Shown: positions 54,167-63,424, counted from the stretch's first letter. The stretch is 64,000 nucleotides of DNA from Pseudomonas reactans (GCF_013385825.1 NZ_JACAPG010000019.1:1-64000), one strand, 5' to 3'. Numbers and translations: made by a program. The notes: a model not told the origin generated them from the sequence alone.

Positions 54167-55339
54167 ATGACTGCCCTCACCGATTCCCCCGTAAACGCCC
54201 GACCCGAAACACTGCCGCTGGGCGGACTGCTTGCCCTGGCCAGCGCCGGCTTCATCACCATCCTCACCGAAGCCATGCCCGCCGGGCTCCTACCGCAAAT
54301 AGGCGCAGGACTGGCCGTATCGCCCGCGCTGGTCGGTCAAATGGTCACGCTGTACGCACTGGGCTCACTGCTGGCGGCCATTCCACTGACGCTGCTGACC
54401 CGAGGCTGGCGACGTCGCCCTGTGTTACTGCTGGCAATCGGCGGCTTCGCTTTAGTCAACAGCGTGACCGCCGTTTCCAGCCACTACGGGCTGACCCTGG
54501 TGGCGCGCTTCTTTGCCGGTGTATTTGCCGGACTGCTGTGGGCGCTGCTGGCCGGTTATGCCAGCCGGATGGTTGCGCCACACCTGCAAGGCCGGGCAAT
54601 TGCAGTGGCCATGCTTGGCGCACCGCTGGCGCTGTCGCTGGGTGTACCCGCAGGCACCTTCCTCGGGGCCGCCGTTGGCTGGCGCCTGAGCTTTGCGATC
54701 ATGACCGGACTGACGCTGGTGCTGTTGGCATGGGCGCGCTGGCAACTGCCGGACTTCGCATGCGAACCGGCAGGCAAACGCTTGGGATTGCACCAAGTGT
54801 TGGCGCTGCCGGGCATTCGTCCGGTGCTATGGGTGACGTTTACCTACGTACTGGCCCACAACATTCTCTATACCTACATCGCGCCGCTGCTGGCGCCGGC
54901 AGGAATGGCTGCCGATATCGACCAGGTGCTGCTGGTGTTCGGCCTTGCGGCGTTATTGAGCATATGGCTGGCTGGCGTGCTGATTGATCGATGGCTGCGC
55001 GTGCTGCTGCTGATCAGTTGCGCGATGTTTGGCCTGATTGCCTTGGCGCTGGCGTTCTGGATCAACCTGCCAGCGGTCATCTACGTCGCCGTGGCGTTAT
55101 GGGGCTTGGCGTTCGGCGGGTTGCCTGCATTGCTGCAAACGGCACTGGCCCAATCGGCGGGCGAATCGGCCGATGCCGCGCAATCGATGCTGGTGACCTT
55201 CTGGAACCTGGGCATAGCGGGCGGCGGCCTGGCAGGCGGGGTGTTGCTGCAGGGTTGGGGCGTCGGCGCATTTGCCTGGGCCGTTATGCTGCTGATGTTG
55301 CTGGCCTTTACCGGTGCGCTAAAGACTGCGCCCCAATAA
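54167..55339 (+). CDS. MFS transporter (sugar-efflux/DHA1-like)
   Basis: 390 residues, 12 helices, motif A-like TRGWRRRPVLLLAIGGF between helices 2 and 3. The ATG at 54167 starts the N-terminal cytosolic tail. It diverges from the LysR gene, its likely regulator. Substrate unknown. The 3' end overlaps the convergent GNAT gene by 21 bases. Confidence 0.88.
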   Translation: MTALTDSPVNARPETLPLGGLLALASAGFITILTEAMPAGLLPQIGAGLAVSPALVGQMVTLYALGSLLAAIPLTLLTRGWRRRPVLLLAIGGFALVNSVTAVSSHYGLTLVARFFAGVFAGLLWALLAGYASRMVAPHLQGRAIAVAMLGAPLALSLGVPAGTFLGAAVGWRLSFAIMTGLTLVLLAWARWQLPDFACEPAGKRLGLHQVLALPGIRPVLWVTFTYVLAHNILYTYIAPLLAPAGMAADIDQVLLVFGLAALLSIWLAGVLIDRWLRVLLLISCAMFGLIALALAFWINLPAVIYVAVALWGLAFGGLPALLQTALAQSAGESADAAQSMLVTFWNLGIAGGGLAGGVLLQGWGVGAFAWAVMLLMLLAFTGALKTAPQ

Positions 55340-55843
55340 CTGGCCCGGCCACCCCCCCACGTCGAACGTTGAGAGGCGCTCATACCCACAAGACTCATAA
55401 AACCGCACCAGATCGCCACTCCCACCACCGTAGCAATCTACCCGCAAGCGCTGCACTCCCAAGGCAAGGGCGCGCTCGTCGGCGAAAGCCATGAGACGCC
55501 GGCCCAGGCCACGTACACCGCTATCGCGTGCGGCGATCAGCAGACGCACGTACACCTCCGGCTCAGTTGCCGCAGGCACATAAGGCATTGGCTCACCCAG
55601 GACCAACGCTGCGTGAATCCGCCCGTCAGGGCCTTCCACGACCCATGCGCCGGGCAATGCGCAAGCTTCAGTCACCTGCACGACCCGCCGGGGCGACGTC
55701 GACCAGGGCTCAGCGCCCCATTGGCCAGGGTTGTCGATGGCGACAAACCAGGCAATCACCTCGTCGAACACCTGCAATACGGCCGCAGCGTCGTTCGCGC
55801 TGGCACGGCGGATCGCCAAACTGTCGCGTCCTTGAGTCCACAT
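55319..55843 (-). CDS. GNAT family N-acetyltransferase
   Basis: 174 residues with the GNAT core: IRRASANDAAAVLQVFDEV, LLIAARDSGVRGLGRRLMAFADERA (acetyl-CoA loop R-G-L-G-R) and LRVDCYGGGSGDLVRFYESCGYE. GGAG lies eight bases upstream of the ATG at 55843. The frame is open far upstream but no similarity supports a longer protein. Substrate unknown. Confidence 0.88.
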   Translation of the reverse strand: MWTQGRDSLAIRRASANDAAAVLQVFDEVIAWFVAIDNPGQWGAEPWSTSPRRVVQVTEACALPGAWVVEGPDGRIHAALVLGEPMPYVPAATEPEVYVRLLIAARDSGVRGLGRRLMAFADERALALGVQRLRVDCYGGGSGDLVRFYESCGYERLSTFDVGGWPGQLLGRSL

Positions 55844-55932
55844 GTTTGAACACTCCTTCGTCAGTGGCCCTCCAGCATCCCCGTTAAACACAACTGGACA
55901 CAAGGTCTCATCGCACAGCACTGCTGCCTTAC

Positions 55933-56427
55933 CTACCCGACTGTTTGCGCAAGCATCACAGCCGAAAGGTACAAACCGCCACCAAACACGCCATGAGACA
56001 CCAAGCTTCGCAGACGATTTCTCCAAGGCGTGGTCGTACGAGACGCCGCCACACCCGCGCCCATGGCGGGCTGCAGTACGAAGTAAGGAATCACCACCGT
56101 GACCGTGCCCACTATCAGCGCAGGCCATCCCGTAGGGACATGCAACCATTGCACGCCGTAGAGGCCCACCAGCAGCGCCGCAAAGGCAATGCCGACGGCA
56201 TAGTGAATCACCCACCCCAAGGAGGCTTCCCCACGTACCGGCGTAGCCTTGCCGATACTGGCATGGGCGAACGTGCCACGACAGAGGTGACCCGCCCATC
56301 GCCCCACCATGGCGTAGTCAAGCGTCGCAACACCCAACATTTTCAGGAGCAGCGACCACACGTCCATCACCACGGTCGCACCCACCCCGACCAATACCAA
56401 CCTGACCCCTTCTGCCATCGACAACAT
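55933..56427 (-). CDS. DUF2938 integral membrane protein
   Basis: 164 residues with four hydrophobic segments. It shows the DUF2938 features VGVGATVVMDVWSLLLKMLG, MVGRWAGHL, GEASLGWVIHYAVGIAFAALL and a late VSHGVFGGGLYLSAVMLA. Uncharacterised inner-membrane family. It diverges from a MerR gene and the operator between them suggests it is the regulator's target. Confidence 0.85.
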   Translation of the reverse strand: MLSMAEGVRLVLVGVGATVVMDVWSLLLKMLGVATLDYAMVGRWAGHLCRGTFAHASIGKATPVRGEASLGWVIHYAVGIAFAALLVGLYGVQWLHVPTGWPALIVGTVTVVIPYFVLQPAMGAGVAASRTTTPWRNRLRSLVSHGVFGGGLYLSAVMLAQTVG

Positions 56428-56471
56428 TGCCTGCCCTCTGATTGATGAGACTCTCGTTCACAGGCAGGATA

Positions 56472-56489
56472 GAAGTTGAAGTCAACTTC
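56472..56489. promoter_or_regulatory. MerR-type operator
   Basis: GAAGTTGA-AG-TCAACTTC is a perfect palindrome 17 bases before the MerR start and 44 bases before the DUF2938 start. It matches operators of SoxR/CueR-like MerR proteins in form. Confidence 0.8.
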
Positions 56490-56506
56490 AAGTCAAGGGA
56501 TGCATC

Positions 56507-56947
56507 ATGGATATCTCAGAAGTGGCCCGGCGTACCGGACTACCCTCTTCCACCGTGCGGTTCTATGAAAAGACCGGATTGATCGCCGCGACCAGCGCAC
56601 CCGGCGAACGACGGCACTTCAAACCCGATGTGCTCGATCAGTTGGCGCTGATTGCCCTTGGGCAAGCTGGCGGCCTGTCTCTGGACGAGATCCGCACCAT
56701 GCTCCCGGTCGAGGGTGCCTTGCAGGTGGACAGGCAGGTGCTGCTGGACAAGGCCGACAGCATAGACGCGACCATCAAACGCCTGAAGGCGATGAGCCTT
56801 GGATTGCGCCATGCCGCAGAGTGCCCCGCGACTGACCATGGCCAATGCCCGAACTTCCAACGTCTGCTAAAAGTCGCCGCAGGCAAACTGAAAAGGAGCA
56901 GGACGACGGGTGCCTCACAACCGAGCAGCCCACTCCAGCGCACATAA
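56507..56947 (+). CDS. MerR-family transcriptional regulator
   Basis: 146 residues: HTH at 1-70 (MDISEVARRTGLPSSTVRFYEKTGLI, ERRHFKPDV) and a C-terminal segment with AECPATDHGQCPNF, a Cys-x5-6-Cys pattern that may bind metal or sense redox. The ATG at 56507 starts with an AAGGGATGCATC leader. It diverges from DUF2938 across a palindromic operator. Confidence 0.88.
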   Translation: MDISEVARRTGLPSSTVRFYEKTGLIAATSAPGERRHFKPDVLDQLALIALGQAGGLSLDEIRTMLPVEGALQVDRQVLLDKADSIDATIKRLKAMSLGLRHAAECPATDHGQCPNFQRLLKVAAGKLKRSRTTGASQPSSPLQRT

Positions 56948-56949
56948 AA

Positions 56950-56979
56950 AAGCCCTCGGTCTTTTCAGGCCGGGGGCTT
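56950..56979. terminator. Bidirectional terminator of ppiD and the MerR gene
   Basis: AAGCCCTCGGTC and GGCCGGGGGCTT pair around TTTTCA. On the minus strand six T residues follow, which gives a good terminator for ppiD; on the plus strand the T run is broken. Confidence 0.85.
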
Positions 56980-56995
56980 CTTGTTCAAACCAACA

Positions 56996-58870
56996 TCAGA
57001 ACTTCTTGATGTCAGCCTTGGTTTCCAACTGCTTGCGGTACGCCGCGAAGTCCTGCTGACCAACACGGGAGGCGAGGAAGCGGCGGTATTGCGCCTTTTC
57101 TTCGTCCGTTGGGGCAGCGGCTTCGTTGACGCCGTTCAAGCGCACGATCACCAGGCTACCGTCCGCCAGGGTCACCGTGGTGAAGGTCGGCTTGTCCTTG
57201 GCCGCAGGCTTGGGCATGCGGAACAAGGCTTGCAACACGGCAGGGTCGATCGCGTCCTGGCTACGGGTAGCCGCTTCAGTGACCTTCCACGCCTGGCCGT
57301 CGACCGGCTGGTTCAGCGGGGTCTTGCCATCACGCAGACTGGCGATCAGCTCGTCAGCATGAGCCTTGGCAGCTGCGCTGGCGCGCTCTTTGGCCATCTG
57401 CGTGCGAATTGCCGCATTGACGCTTTCCAGCGGCAATTGCGAAGGCTTCAGGTGCTCTTTGGCACGCAGCACGATGATGGTTTCCGGATCCAGTTCGATA
57501 GCGGTGCTGTTGGCACCTTCATCCAACACTTCCGGGCTGAAAGCAGCAGTGACCACGGCACGGTTGGCCGCAACACCTTCACCACCTTCACGGCCAAACG
57601 GCGCGGAGGTGTGTACGGTCAGCTTGAGGTCGGACGCCGGCTGGGCCAGGTCGGAAGCTTCGAACGCCGCATCTTCCAACTGCTTGGTTGCTTCGACGAA
57701 ACGTTGCTCAACCTGCTGGGTCTTCAGCTCTTTGGTCAGCTTGTCTTTCAGGCTGGCAAACGTCGGCACTTGCGGTGCTTCAACGCCCAACAGCTTGATC
57801 AGGTGCCAACCGAAGGAACTGCGCACCGGTGCCGAGACCTGGTCCTTGTTCAACGCGTACAAGGCGGTTTCGAAATCCGGGTCGTAGACGCCAGGGCCAG
57901 CAAAACCGAGGTCGCCGCCACTGTTGGCCGAACCTGGATCCTGGGAGAACTCCTTGGCCAGGGCTTCGAACTTCTCACCCTTGGCCAGGCGTGCCTGGAT
58001 CTCTTCGATCTTGGCCTTGGCTTGCGCGTCGGTGACCTTGTCGTTGACTTCAATCAGAATGTGCGCCGCACGACGCTGTTCAGCGAGGTTGGCGGTTTCT
58101 TTCTGATAGGCCGCCTGCAGTTCTTCGTCCTTCACGCTGACCTGGTCAAAGAAGGAAGACTTCTTCAATTCCAGGTAGTCGATGACCACTTGGTCCGGGG
58201 TCATGAACTCTTTGGCGTGCTGGTCGTAGTAAGCCTTGACCTCGTCGTCGGTGAGTTTCACCGCGGCAGGGTTGGCCTTGATGTTGACGGTAGCGAAGTC
58301 GCGGGTCTGTTTTTCCAGACGAGCGAATGCCAGCACTTCGGCATCGGTGACGAAACCGCTGCCGGCAATACCTGCGCGAACCTGGCCGATCAGCATTTCC
58401 TGGGTCAGCATCTGACGGAATTGCATACGGCTGTAGCCCAGTTGACGGATCACCTGGTCAAAGCGTTCGGCGTTGAACTTGCCGTCTACCTGGAATTCCG
58501 GTGTCTGCAGGATCACTTGATCCAGCGCAGCTTCAGAGAAGCCAAACTTGGAGTCAGCAGCGCCTTGCAGCAACAGCTTGCGATCGATCAAACCCTTGAG
58601 GGCCGCTTCGCGCAGCAGTTTTTCGTCCAGCAGGGAGGCATCGAAATCCTTGCCCAGCTGTTGCATCAGCTGGCGACGTTGCATGTCGACGGCCTGGCTC
58701 AGTTCGGTCTGGGTGATTTCTTCACCGTTGACCTTGGCCACGTCCTGCTTACTGTTACCCGAAGCCTGGAAAATGGCCTCGATACCGGTGAACGCCATCA
58801 ATGCGACGATGATCCCGATAATGGTCTTGGCAATCCAGCCTTGTGAATTGTCCCTGATATTTTGCAGCAT
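56996..58870 (-). CDS. ppiD: PpiD, membrane-anchored periplasmic peptidyl-prolyl isomerase/chaperone
   Basis: 624 residues. A single N-terminal membrane helix (about 14-34) anchors a periplasmic SurA-N-like chaperone domain (KVNGEEITQTELSQAVDMQRRQLMQQLG) and a parvulin PPIC domain near 260-360 (RRAAHILIEVNDKV, DLGFAGPGVYDPDF). PpiD helps folding of secreted proteins at the translocon. It follows hupB in the same order as in other gamma-proteobacteria. Confidence 0.95.
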   Translation of the reverse strand: MLQNIRDNSQGWIAKTIIGIIVALMAFTGIEAIFQASGNSKQDVAKVNGEEITQTELSQAVDMQRRQLMQQLGKDFDASLLDEKLLREAALKGLIDRKLLLQGAADSKFGFSEAALDQVILQTPEFQVDGKFNAERFDQVIRQLGYSRMQFRQMLTQEMLIGQVRAGIAGSGFVTDAEVLAFARLEKQTRDFATVNIKANPAAVKLTDDEVKAYYDQHAKEFMTPDQVVIDYLELKKSSFFDQVSVKDEELQAAYQKETANLAEQRRAAHILIEVNDKVTDAQAKAKIEEIQARLAKGEKFEALAKEFSQDPGSANSGGDLGFAGPGVYDPDFETALYALNKDQVSAPVRSSFGWHLIKLLGVEAPQVPTFASLKDKLTKELKTQQVEQRFVEATKQLEDAAFEASDLAQPASDLKLTVHTSAPFGREGGEGVAANRAVVTAAFSPEVLDEGANSTAIELDPETIIVLRAKEHLKPSQLPLESVNAAIRTQMAKERASAAAKAHADELIASLRDGKTPLNQPVDGQAWKVTEAATRSQDAIDPAVLQALFRMPKPAAKDKPTFTTVTLADGSLVIVRLNGVNEAAAPTDEEKAQYRRFLASRVGQQDFAAYRKQLETKADIKKF

Positions 58871-58940
58871 GCGTCCCCCAGAAACGGTTGAACTTCAGAA
58901 ATTGGCAACCGTGGAGCGTGGGTAGAGTACGGATATAAGA

Positions 58941-58964
58941 AAGGCGCATCCAAGGATGCGCCTT
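58941..58964 (-). terminator. Terminator downstream of hupB
   Basis: AAGGCGCATCC and GGATGCGCCTT form an 11-bp stem with a two-base loop. TCTTATAT follows on the minus strand. It lies 137 bases after the hupB stop, beyond the folded region at 58975-59067. Confidence 0.85.
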
Positions 58965-58974
58965 CTCGCAACTG

Positions 58975-59067
58975 GCGGAGCGGACGGGGGCTTTGGTTCT
59001 CCCCCCGGCTTGGCGACCCGATGCATACACGGGTCTGCTGCCGCTCCGCTCCCAGGTTGAACCTGGG
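58975..59067 (-). ncRNA. Candidate structured RNA in the hupB 3' region
   Basis: On the minus strand the sequence can form a three-way junction. A 9-bp closing stem (59041-59049 with 58975-58983) encloses two hairpins, 59015-59020 with 59030-59035 and 58986-58990 with 59001-59006. A fourth hairpin (CCCAGGT/ACCTGGG, 59051-59067) lies upstream, and the terminator is 11 bases beyond. It could be a 3'UTR-derived small RNA or a stability element. It is not a tRNA: no T-arm GTTC motif fits. Confidence 0.45.
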
Positions 59068-59100
59068 TTCGACCTGGGTAGATAAAGGCTGGATCGAAGC

Positions 59101-59373
59101 TTAGTTAACGGCTTCTTTCAGGGCTTTACCGGCTTTGAAACCTGGTTTCTTGGCAGCAGCGATCTGCAGTGCTTTGCCAGTCTGTGGGTTACGGCCAGTG
59201 CGAGCTGGGCGATCAGTCACAGAGAACGTACCGAAGCCTACCAGTACCACGGAGTCGCCGGCCTTCAGAGCGCCAGTGACGGATTCGATTACTGCATCCA
59301 GCGCACGGCCAGCAGCAGCTTTCGGGATATCAGCGGATGCAGCGATAGCATCAATCAGTTCCGACTTGTTCAC
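59101..59373 (-). CDS. hupB: DNA-binding protein HU-beta
   Basis: 90-residue histone-like nucleoid protein. Start is GTG at 59373 (product MNKSELIDAIA) with AAGGGGAC upstream. The HU signature GFGTFSVTDRPARTGRNPQTG around residues 46-66 includes the DNA-intercalating Pro region. It lies between lon and ppiD, in conserved order. Confidence 0.96.
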   Translation of the reverse strand: MNKSELIDAIAASADIPKAAAGRALDAVIESVTGALKAGDSVVLVGFGTFSVTDRPARTGRNPQTGKALQIAAAKKPGFKAGKALKEAVN

Positions 59374-59521
59374 TCTAAGTCCCCTTATATATCTATTGAG
59401 TATGATTCTAAGTTTTTTGGTGAAAGCAAAAACCAGTGCTGAATGGCCTACAGACACTTAAGAGCCGCTTTATAACAAGGGCTCTAAAAAGCTGTCAAGG
59501 AAGCCCCCAGGCTTTAACACA

Positions 59522-61918
59522 TTAATGCGTGCTAATTCTTTCCTTGGAATCAGACTCACGTTTTTCGTCCTTGGCAACTATCTCCGGAGCCACATCCGGC
59601 AAGGGCTCCGGCGCGTATTGCAGCGCAATTTGCAGGACCTCGTCAATCCATTTAACCGGTTTAATCTGCAGATCCTGCTTGATGTTGTCAGGAATTTCCT
59701 TCAAGTCACGAACATTCTCTTCAGGAATGATCACCGTCTTGATACCACCCCGGTGTGCAGCAAGCAATTTCTCTTTCAGACCACCGATGGCCAATACCTG
59801 ACCACGCAGGGTGATTTCCCCGGTCATGGCGACATCGGCGCGCACCGGAATACCAGTCAATGCCGACACCAGGGCCGTGCACATGCCTACGCCAGCGCTA
59901 GGGCCGTCTTTCGGGGTCGCCCCTTCCGGCATGTGGATGTGGGTGTCGTGCTTCTCGTGGAAGTCCAGGGGGATCCCCAGGCTCTTGGCGCGGCTGCGCA
60001 CCACGGTCTGCGCGGCGGTGATGGATTCAACCATCACGTCACCCAGGGAACCGGTCTTGATCAGTTGGCCCTTGCCAGGGATCACCGCGGCTTCGATGGT
60101 CAGCAATTCGCCGCCCACCTGAGTCCACGCCAGGCCCGTCACCTGCCCTACCTGATCCTGCTGCTCGGCCAGGCCGTAGCGGAATTTCTTCACGCCCAAG
60201 AAGTGCTCCAAGGAGTCGGCGGTGACCTTCACCGAGAAGCGTTTTTCCAATGCATGTTCCTTGACCGCCTTGCGGCAGATCTTCGCGATCTGGCGCTCCA
60301 AGCCCCTTACACCGGCCTCGCGGGTGTAGTAGCGCACGATGTCGCGGATCGTCTCGACCTCAAATTCGATCTCGCCCTTCTTCAGGCCATTGGCCGAAAT
60401 CTGCTTGGGCGCGAGGTATTTGACGGCAATGTTGATCTTCTCGTCTTCGGTGTAGCCCGGCAGACGAATCACTTCCATCCGGTCCAGCAGTGCCGGCGGG
60501 ATGTTCATGGAGTTGGAGGTGCACAGGAACATTACGTCGGACAGGTCGTAGTCGACTTCCAGGTAATGGTCGTTGAAATTGTGGTTCTGCTCCGGGTCGA
60601 GCACTTCGAGCAACGCCGATGCCGGATCGCCACGCATGTCACTGCCCATTTTGTCGATTTCATCGAGCAGGAACAGCGGGTTGCGCACGCCCACTTTTGT
60701 CATCTTTTGAATCAATCTTCCTGGCATCGAACCGATGTAAGTCCGGCGATGACCACGAATTTCCGCTTCATCACGCACACCGCCGAGGGCCATGCGCACG
60801 AATTTGCGGTTGGTAGCATTGGCGATCGACTCTGCCAGGGAGGTTTTACCCACGCCAGGCGGACCGACAAGGCACAACACCGGGCCACGGATTTTCTTCA
60901 CGCGCTTTTGCACGGCGAGGTATTCGAGGATGCGTTCTTTGACTTCTTCGAGACCATAGTGGTCGGCGTCGAGGATGTCCTCAGCGCGCGCCAGGTCCAG
61001 GCGCACTTTGGTCTGGGCCTTCCACGGCACCTGAACCAGCCAATCGATGTAGGAGCGCACCACGGTGGCTTCAGCCGACATCGGCGACATTTGCTTGAGC
61101 TTGTTCAGCTCGGCGGTGGCCTTGGTCAGGGCGTCTTTTGGCAGACCAGCGGCATCGATACGCTTTTTCAGCTCTTCGATTTCGTTGTGGCCTTCCTCGC
61201 TGTCGCCGAGCTCTTTCTGAATGGCCTTCATCTGCTCATTCAGGTAGTACTCGCGCTGGCTGCGCTCCATTTGCTTCTTCACGCGACCACGGATGCGCTT
61301 CTCAACCTGCAACAGGTCGATTTCGGCGTCCAGCAGTGCCAGCACGTGCTCGACACGCGCCGACAGGTCGATGATTTCGAGGATGTCTTGCTTCTGCTCG
61401 ATCTTCAGCGCCATGTGCGCGGCCATGGTGTCGACCAGGCGGCTTGGCTCATCGATGCTGTTGAGGGAAGACAGGACTTCAGCCGGGACTTTCTTGCCCA
61501 ACTGCACATACTGCTCGAACTGCGAGAGCAGGCTGCGCACAAACACTTCGGACTCGCGCTCAGGGGCCTCGACTTCGTCGATCAGCGCCACTTCGGCACG
61601 CAGGTGGCCATCCACCTCCATGAAACGCTCGACCGCGCCCCGCTGCTCACCTTCGACCAGCACCTTGACGGTGCCATCAGGCAGCTTGAGCAGTTGCAGT
61701 ACGGTAGCAATGGTGCCGACACGATACAGGGCGTCTTCGCCTGGATCATCATCAGCAGGATTCTTCTGGGCCAACAGCAGGATCTGCTTGTCGCCCGTCA
61801 TCGCGGCCTCGAGGGCTTCGATAGACTTCTCGCGCCCCACGAACAGCGGGATAACCATGTGCGGATAGACGACGACATCGCGCAACGGCAGGAGAGGCAA
61901 TTCGATGGTGGTCTTCAT
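59522..61918 (-). CDS. lon: ATP-dependent protease Lon
   Basis: 798 residues. The N-terminal LON substrate-binding domain (about 5-200) is followed by a AAA+ domain with Walker A GPPGVGKT near 350, and a serine protease domain with catalytic Ser674 in PKDGPSAGVGM and Lys in GGLKEKLLAAHRGG. The ATG at 61918 gives the standard MKTTIELPLLPLRD start. A sigma-32-like promoter precedes it. Degrades misfolded and regulatory proteins in the cytosol. Confidence 0.97.
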   Translation of the reverse strand: MKTTIELPLLPLRDVVVYPHMVIPLFVGREKSIEALEAAMTGDKQILLLAQKNPADDDPGEDALYRVGTIATVLQLLKLPDGTVKVLVEGEQRGAVERFMEVDGHLRAEVALIDEVEAPERESEVFVRSLLSQFEQYVQLGKKVPAEVLSSLNSIDEPSRLVDTMAAHMALKIEQKQDILEIIDLSARVEHVLALLDAEIDLLQVEKRIRGRVKKQMERSQREYYLNEQMKAIQKELGDSEEGHNEIEELKKRIDAAGLPKDALTKATAELNKLKQMSPMSAEATVVRSYIDWLVQVPWKAQTKVRLDLARAEDILDADHYGLEEVKERILEYLAVQKRVKKIRGPVLCLVGPPGVGKTSLAESIANATNRKFVRMALGGVRDEAEIRGHRRTYIGSMPGRLIQKMTKVGVRNPLFLLDEIDKMGSDMRGDPASALLEVLDPEQNHNFNDHYLEVDYDLSDVMFLCTSNSMNIPPALLDRMEVIRLPGYTEDEKINIAVKYLAPKQISANGLKKGEIEFEVETIRDIVRYYTREAGVRGLERQIAKICRKAVKEHALEKRFSVKVTADSLEHFLGVKKFRYGLAEQQDQVGQVTGLAWTQVGGELLTIEAAVIPGKGQLIKTGSLGDVMVESITAAQTVVRSRAKSLGIPLDFHEKHDTHIHMPEGATPKDGPSAGVGMCTALVSALTGIPVRADVAMTGEITLRGQVLAIGGLKEKLLAAHRGGIKTVIIPEENVRDLKEIPDNIKQDLQIKPVKWIDEVLQIALQYAPEPLPDVAPEIVAKDEKRESDSKERISTH

Positions 61919-61959
61919 GATTTCGCCTCTATGACAGATGAAAAATAAGCTTGAAACCA

Positions 61960-61988
61960 AGATGGGGGCTGCATGCAAAAAAAACAAG
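61960..61988 (-). promoter_or_regulatory. Heat-shock (sigma-32) promoter of lon
   Basis: On the minus strand CTTGTTT (61988-61982) and CCCCATCT (61967-61960) are 14 bases apart, close to the sigma-32 consensus CTTGAAA-N13/14-CCCCATNT. It lies 42 bases before the lon start. Confidence 0.78.
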
Positions 61989-62040
61989 CTTATTGCCAGC
62001 AGTTAAACGCAGTAAACGCTTTGGGGCAAAAAACGCCGCA

Positions 62041-62068
62041 AAAACAAAGGGGCCCCTGGAGGCCCCTT
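62041..62068 (-). terminator. Terminator of clpX
   Basis: AAGGGGCC and GGCCCCTT form an 8-bp stem with a 6-base loop, 25 bases after the clpX stop; the minus strand continues TGTTTTTTGC. Confidence 0.88.
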
Positions 62069-62092
62069 GTTTATACCGACACTGCGAAACGC

Positions 62093-63376
62093 TTACGCGT
62101 CGGGCGCAGCCTTGGCAGCCGGCTCACTGTTTTCGTAGATATACAGTGGCTTGGACTTGCCTTCTATAACGCTTTCGTCGATCACCACTTTACTCACCTC
62201 GGACTGCGAGGGGATCTCATACATGGTGTCGAGCAACACGCCTTCCAGAATCGAACGCAGGCCACGTGCACCGGTCTTGCGCTCCAGTGCCCGCTTGGCC
62301 ACCGATTTGAGGGCGTCGGTACGGAACTCGAGGTCCACACCTTCCATCTCGAACAGCTTGGCGTATTGCTTGGTCAGGGCGTTTTTAGGCTCGGTGAGGA
62401 TCTGAATCAGAGCAGCCTCATCCAGCTCGTCCAACGTGGCCAGGACCGGCAGACGACCCACGAATTCCGGGATCAGACCGAACTTGACCAGGTCGTCAGG
62501 CTCGACTTCACGCAGGGACTCGCCAACCTTCTTGCCTTCTTCCTTGCTGCGTACTTCGGCGCTGAAGCCGATGCCGCCGCGGGTCGAACGCTGCTGGATG
62601 ACTTTTTCCAGGCCGGAGAACGCACCACCACAGATAAACAGGATGTTGCGTGTATCAACCTGAAGGAATTCCTGCTGCGGGTGCTTGCGACCACCTTGTG
62701 GCGGTACGGAAGCGACCGTGCCTTCGATCAGTTTCAACAGGGCCTGCTGCACGCCTTCACCGGAAACGTCCCGGGTGATCGACGGATTGTCCGACTTGCG
62801 CGAGATCTTGTCGATTTCGTCGATGTAGACAATACCCATCTGGGCTTTCTCTACGTCGTAGTCGCACTTCTGCAGCAGTTTCTGAATGATGTTCTCGACG
62901 TCCTCACCCACGTAGCCAGCCTCGGTGAGGGTGGTGGCGTCGGCGATGGTGAACGGAACGTTCAGCAGGCGAGCGAGGGTCTCTGCCAGCAGGGTTTTAC
63001 CCGAGCCTGTAGGACCGATCAGCAAGATATTGCTCTTGCCGAGTTCAACTTCGTCACCTTTCTTGTCACGCTGGTTCAAGCGCTTGTAGTGGTTGTACAC
63101 CGCTACGGCCAGAACCTTCTTTGCACGCTCTTGACCAATCACGTACTGGTCAAGGATGCCGCTGATTTCTTTAGGCGAAGGCAATTTATGCGCGCTGCTT
63201 TCGGCCTGGGCTTCCTGCACCTCCTCGCGGATGATGTCATTGCACAGGTCGACGCACTCGTCGCAGATAAAGACCGAGGGGCCGGCAATCAATTTGCGCA
63301 CTTCATGCTGGCTTTTGCCACAGAAGGAGCAATAGAGCAGCTTGCCGTTGTCCTCGCCGTTGCGGGTGTCAGTCAT
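62093..63376 (-). CDS. clpX: ClpX, ATPase subunit of ClpXP protease
   Basis: 427 residues. An N-terminal zinc-binding domain (CSFCGK, CDECVDLC) is followed by a AAA+ module with Walker A GPTGSGKT, Walker B VYIDEIDK and the IGF loop in RGGIGF that docks on ClpP. The ATG at 63376 gives the normal MTDTRNG start. Next gene after clpP, in the conserved block. Confidence 0.97.
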   Translation of the reverse strand: MTDTRNGEDNGKLLYCSFCGKSQHEVRKLIAGPSVFICDECVDLCNDIIREEVQEAQAESSAHKLPSPKEISGILDQYVIGQERAKKVLAVAVYNHYKRLNQRDKKGDEVELGKSNILLIGPTGSGKTLLAETLARLLNVPFTIADATTLTEAGYVGEDVENIIQKLLQKCDYDVEKAQMGIVYIDEIDKISRKSDNPSITRDVSGEGVQQALLKLIEGTVASVPPQGGRKHPQQEFLQVDTRNILFICGGAFSGLEKVIQQRSTRGGIGFSAEVRSKEEGKKVGESLREVEPDDLVKFGLIPEFVGRLPVLATLDELDEAALIQILTEPKNALTKQYAKLFEMEGVDLEFRTDALKSVAKRALERKTGARGLRSILEGVLLDTMYEIPSQSEVSKVVIDESVIEGKSKPLYIYENSEPAAKAAPDA

Positions 63377-63424
63377 TCGTTCGATCCAAATCCGATAGGC
63401 TTGCAACACAAGATGAAGGCTTAT

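Noticed and set aside
58975..59067. tRNA gene near hupB
   Set aside because: The fold has a three-way junction but no CCA-adjacent 7-bp acceptor, no T-arm GTTC and no anticodon arm.
59525..61948. Open frame of 807 codons antisense to lon
   Set aside because: Shadow of lon; low-complexity His/Gln/Leu-rich product without family features. The same applies to frames opposite fadH, ppiD and clpX.
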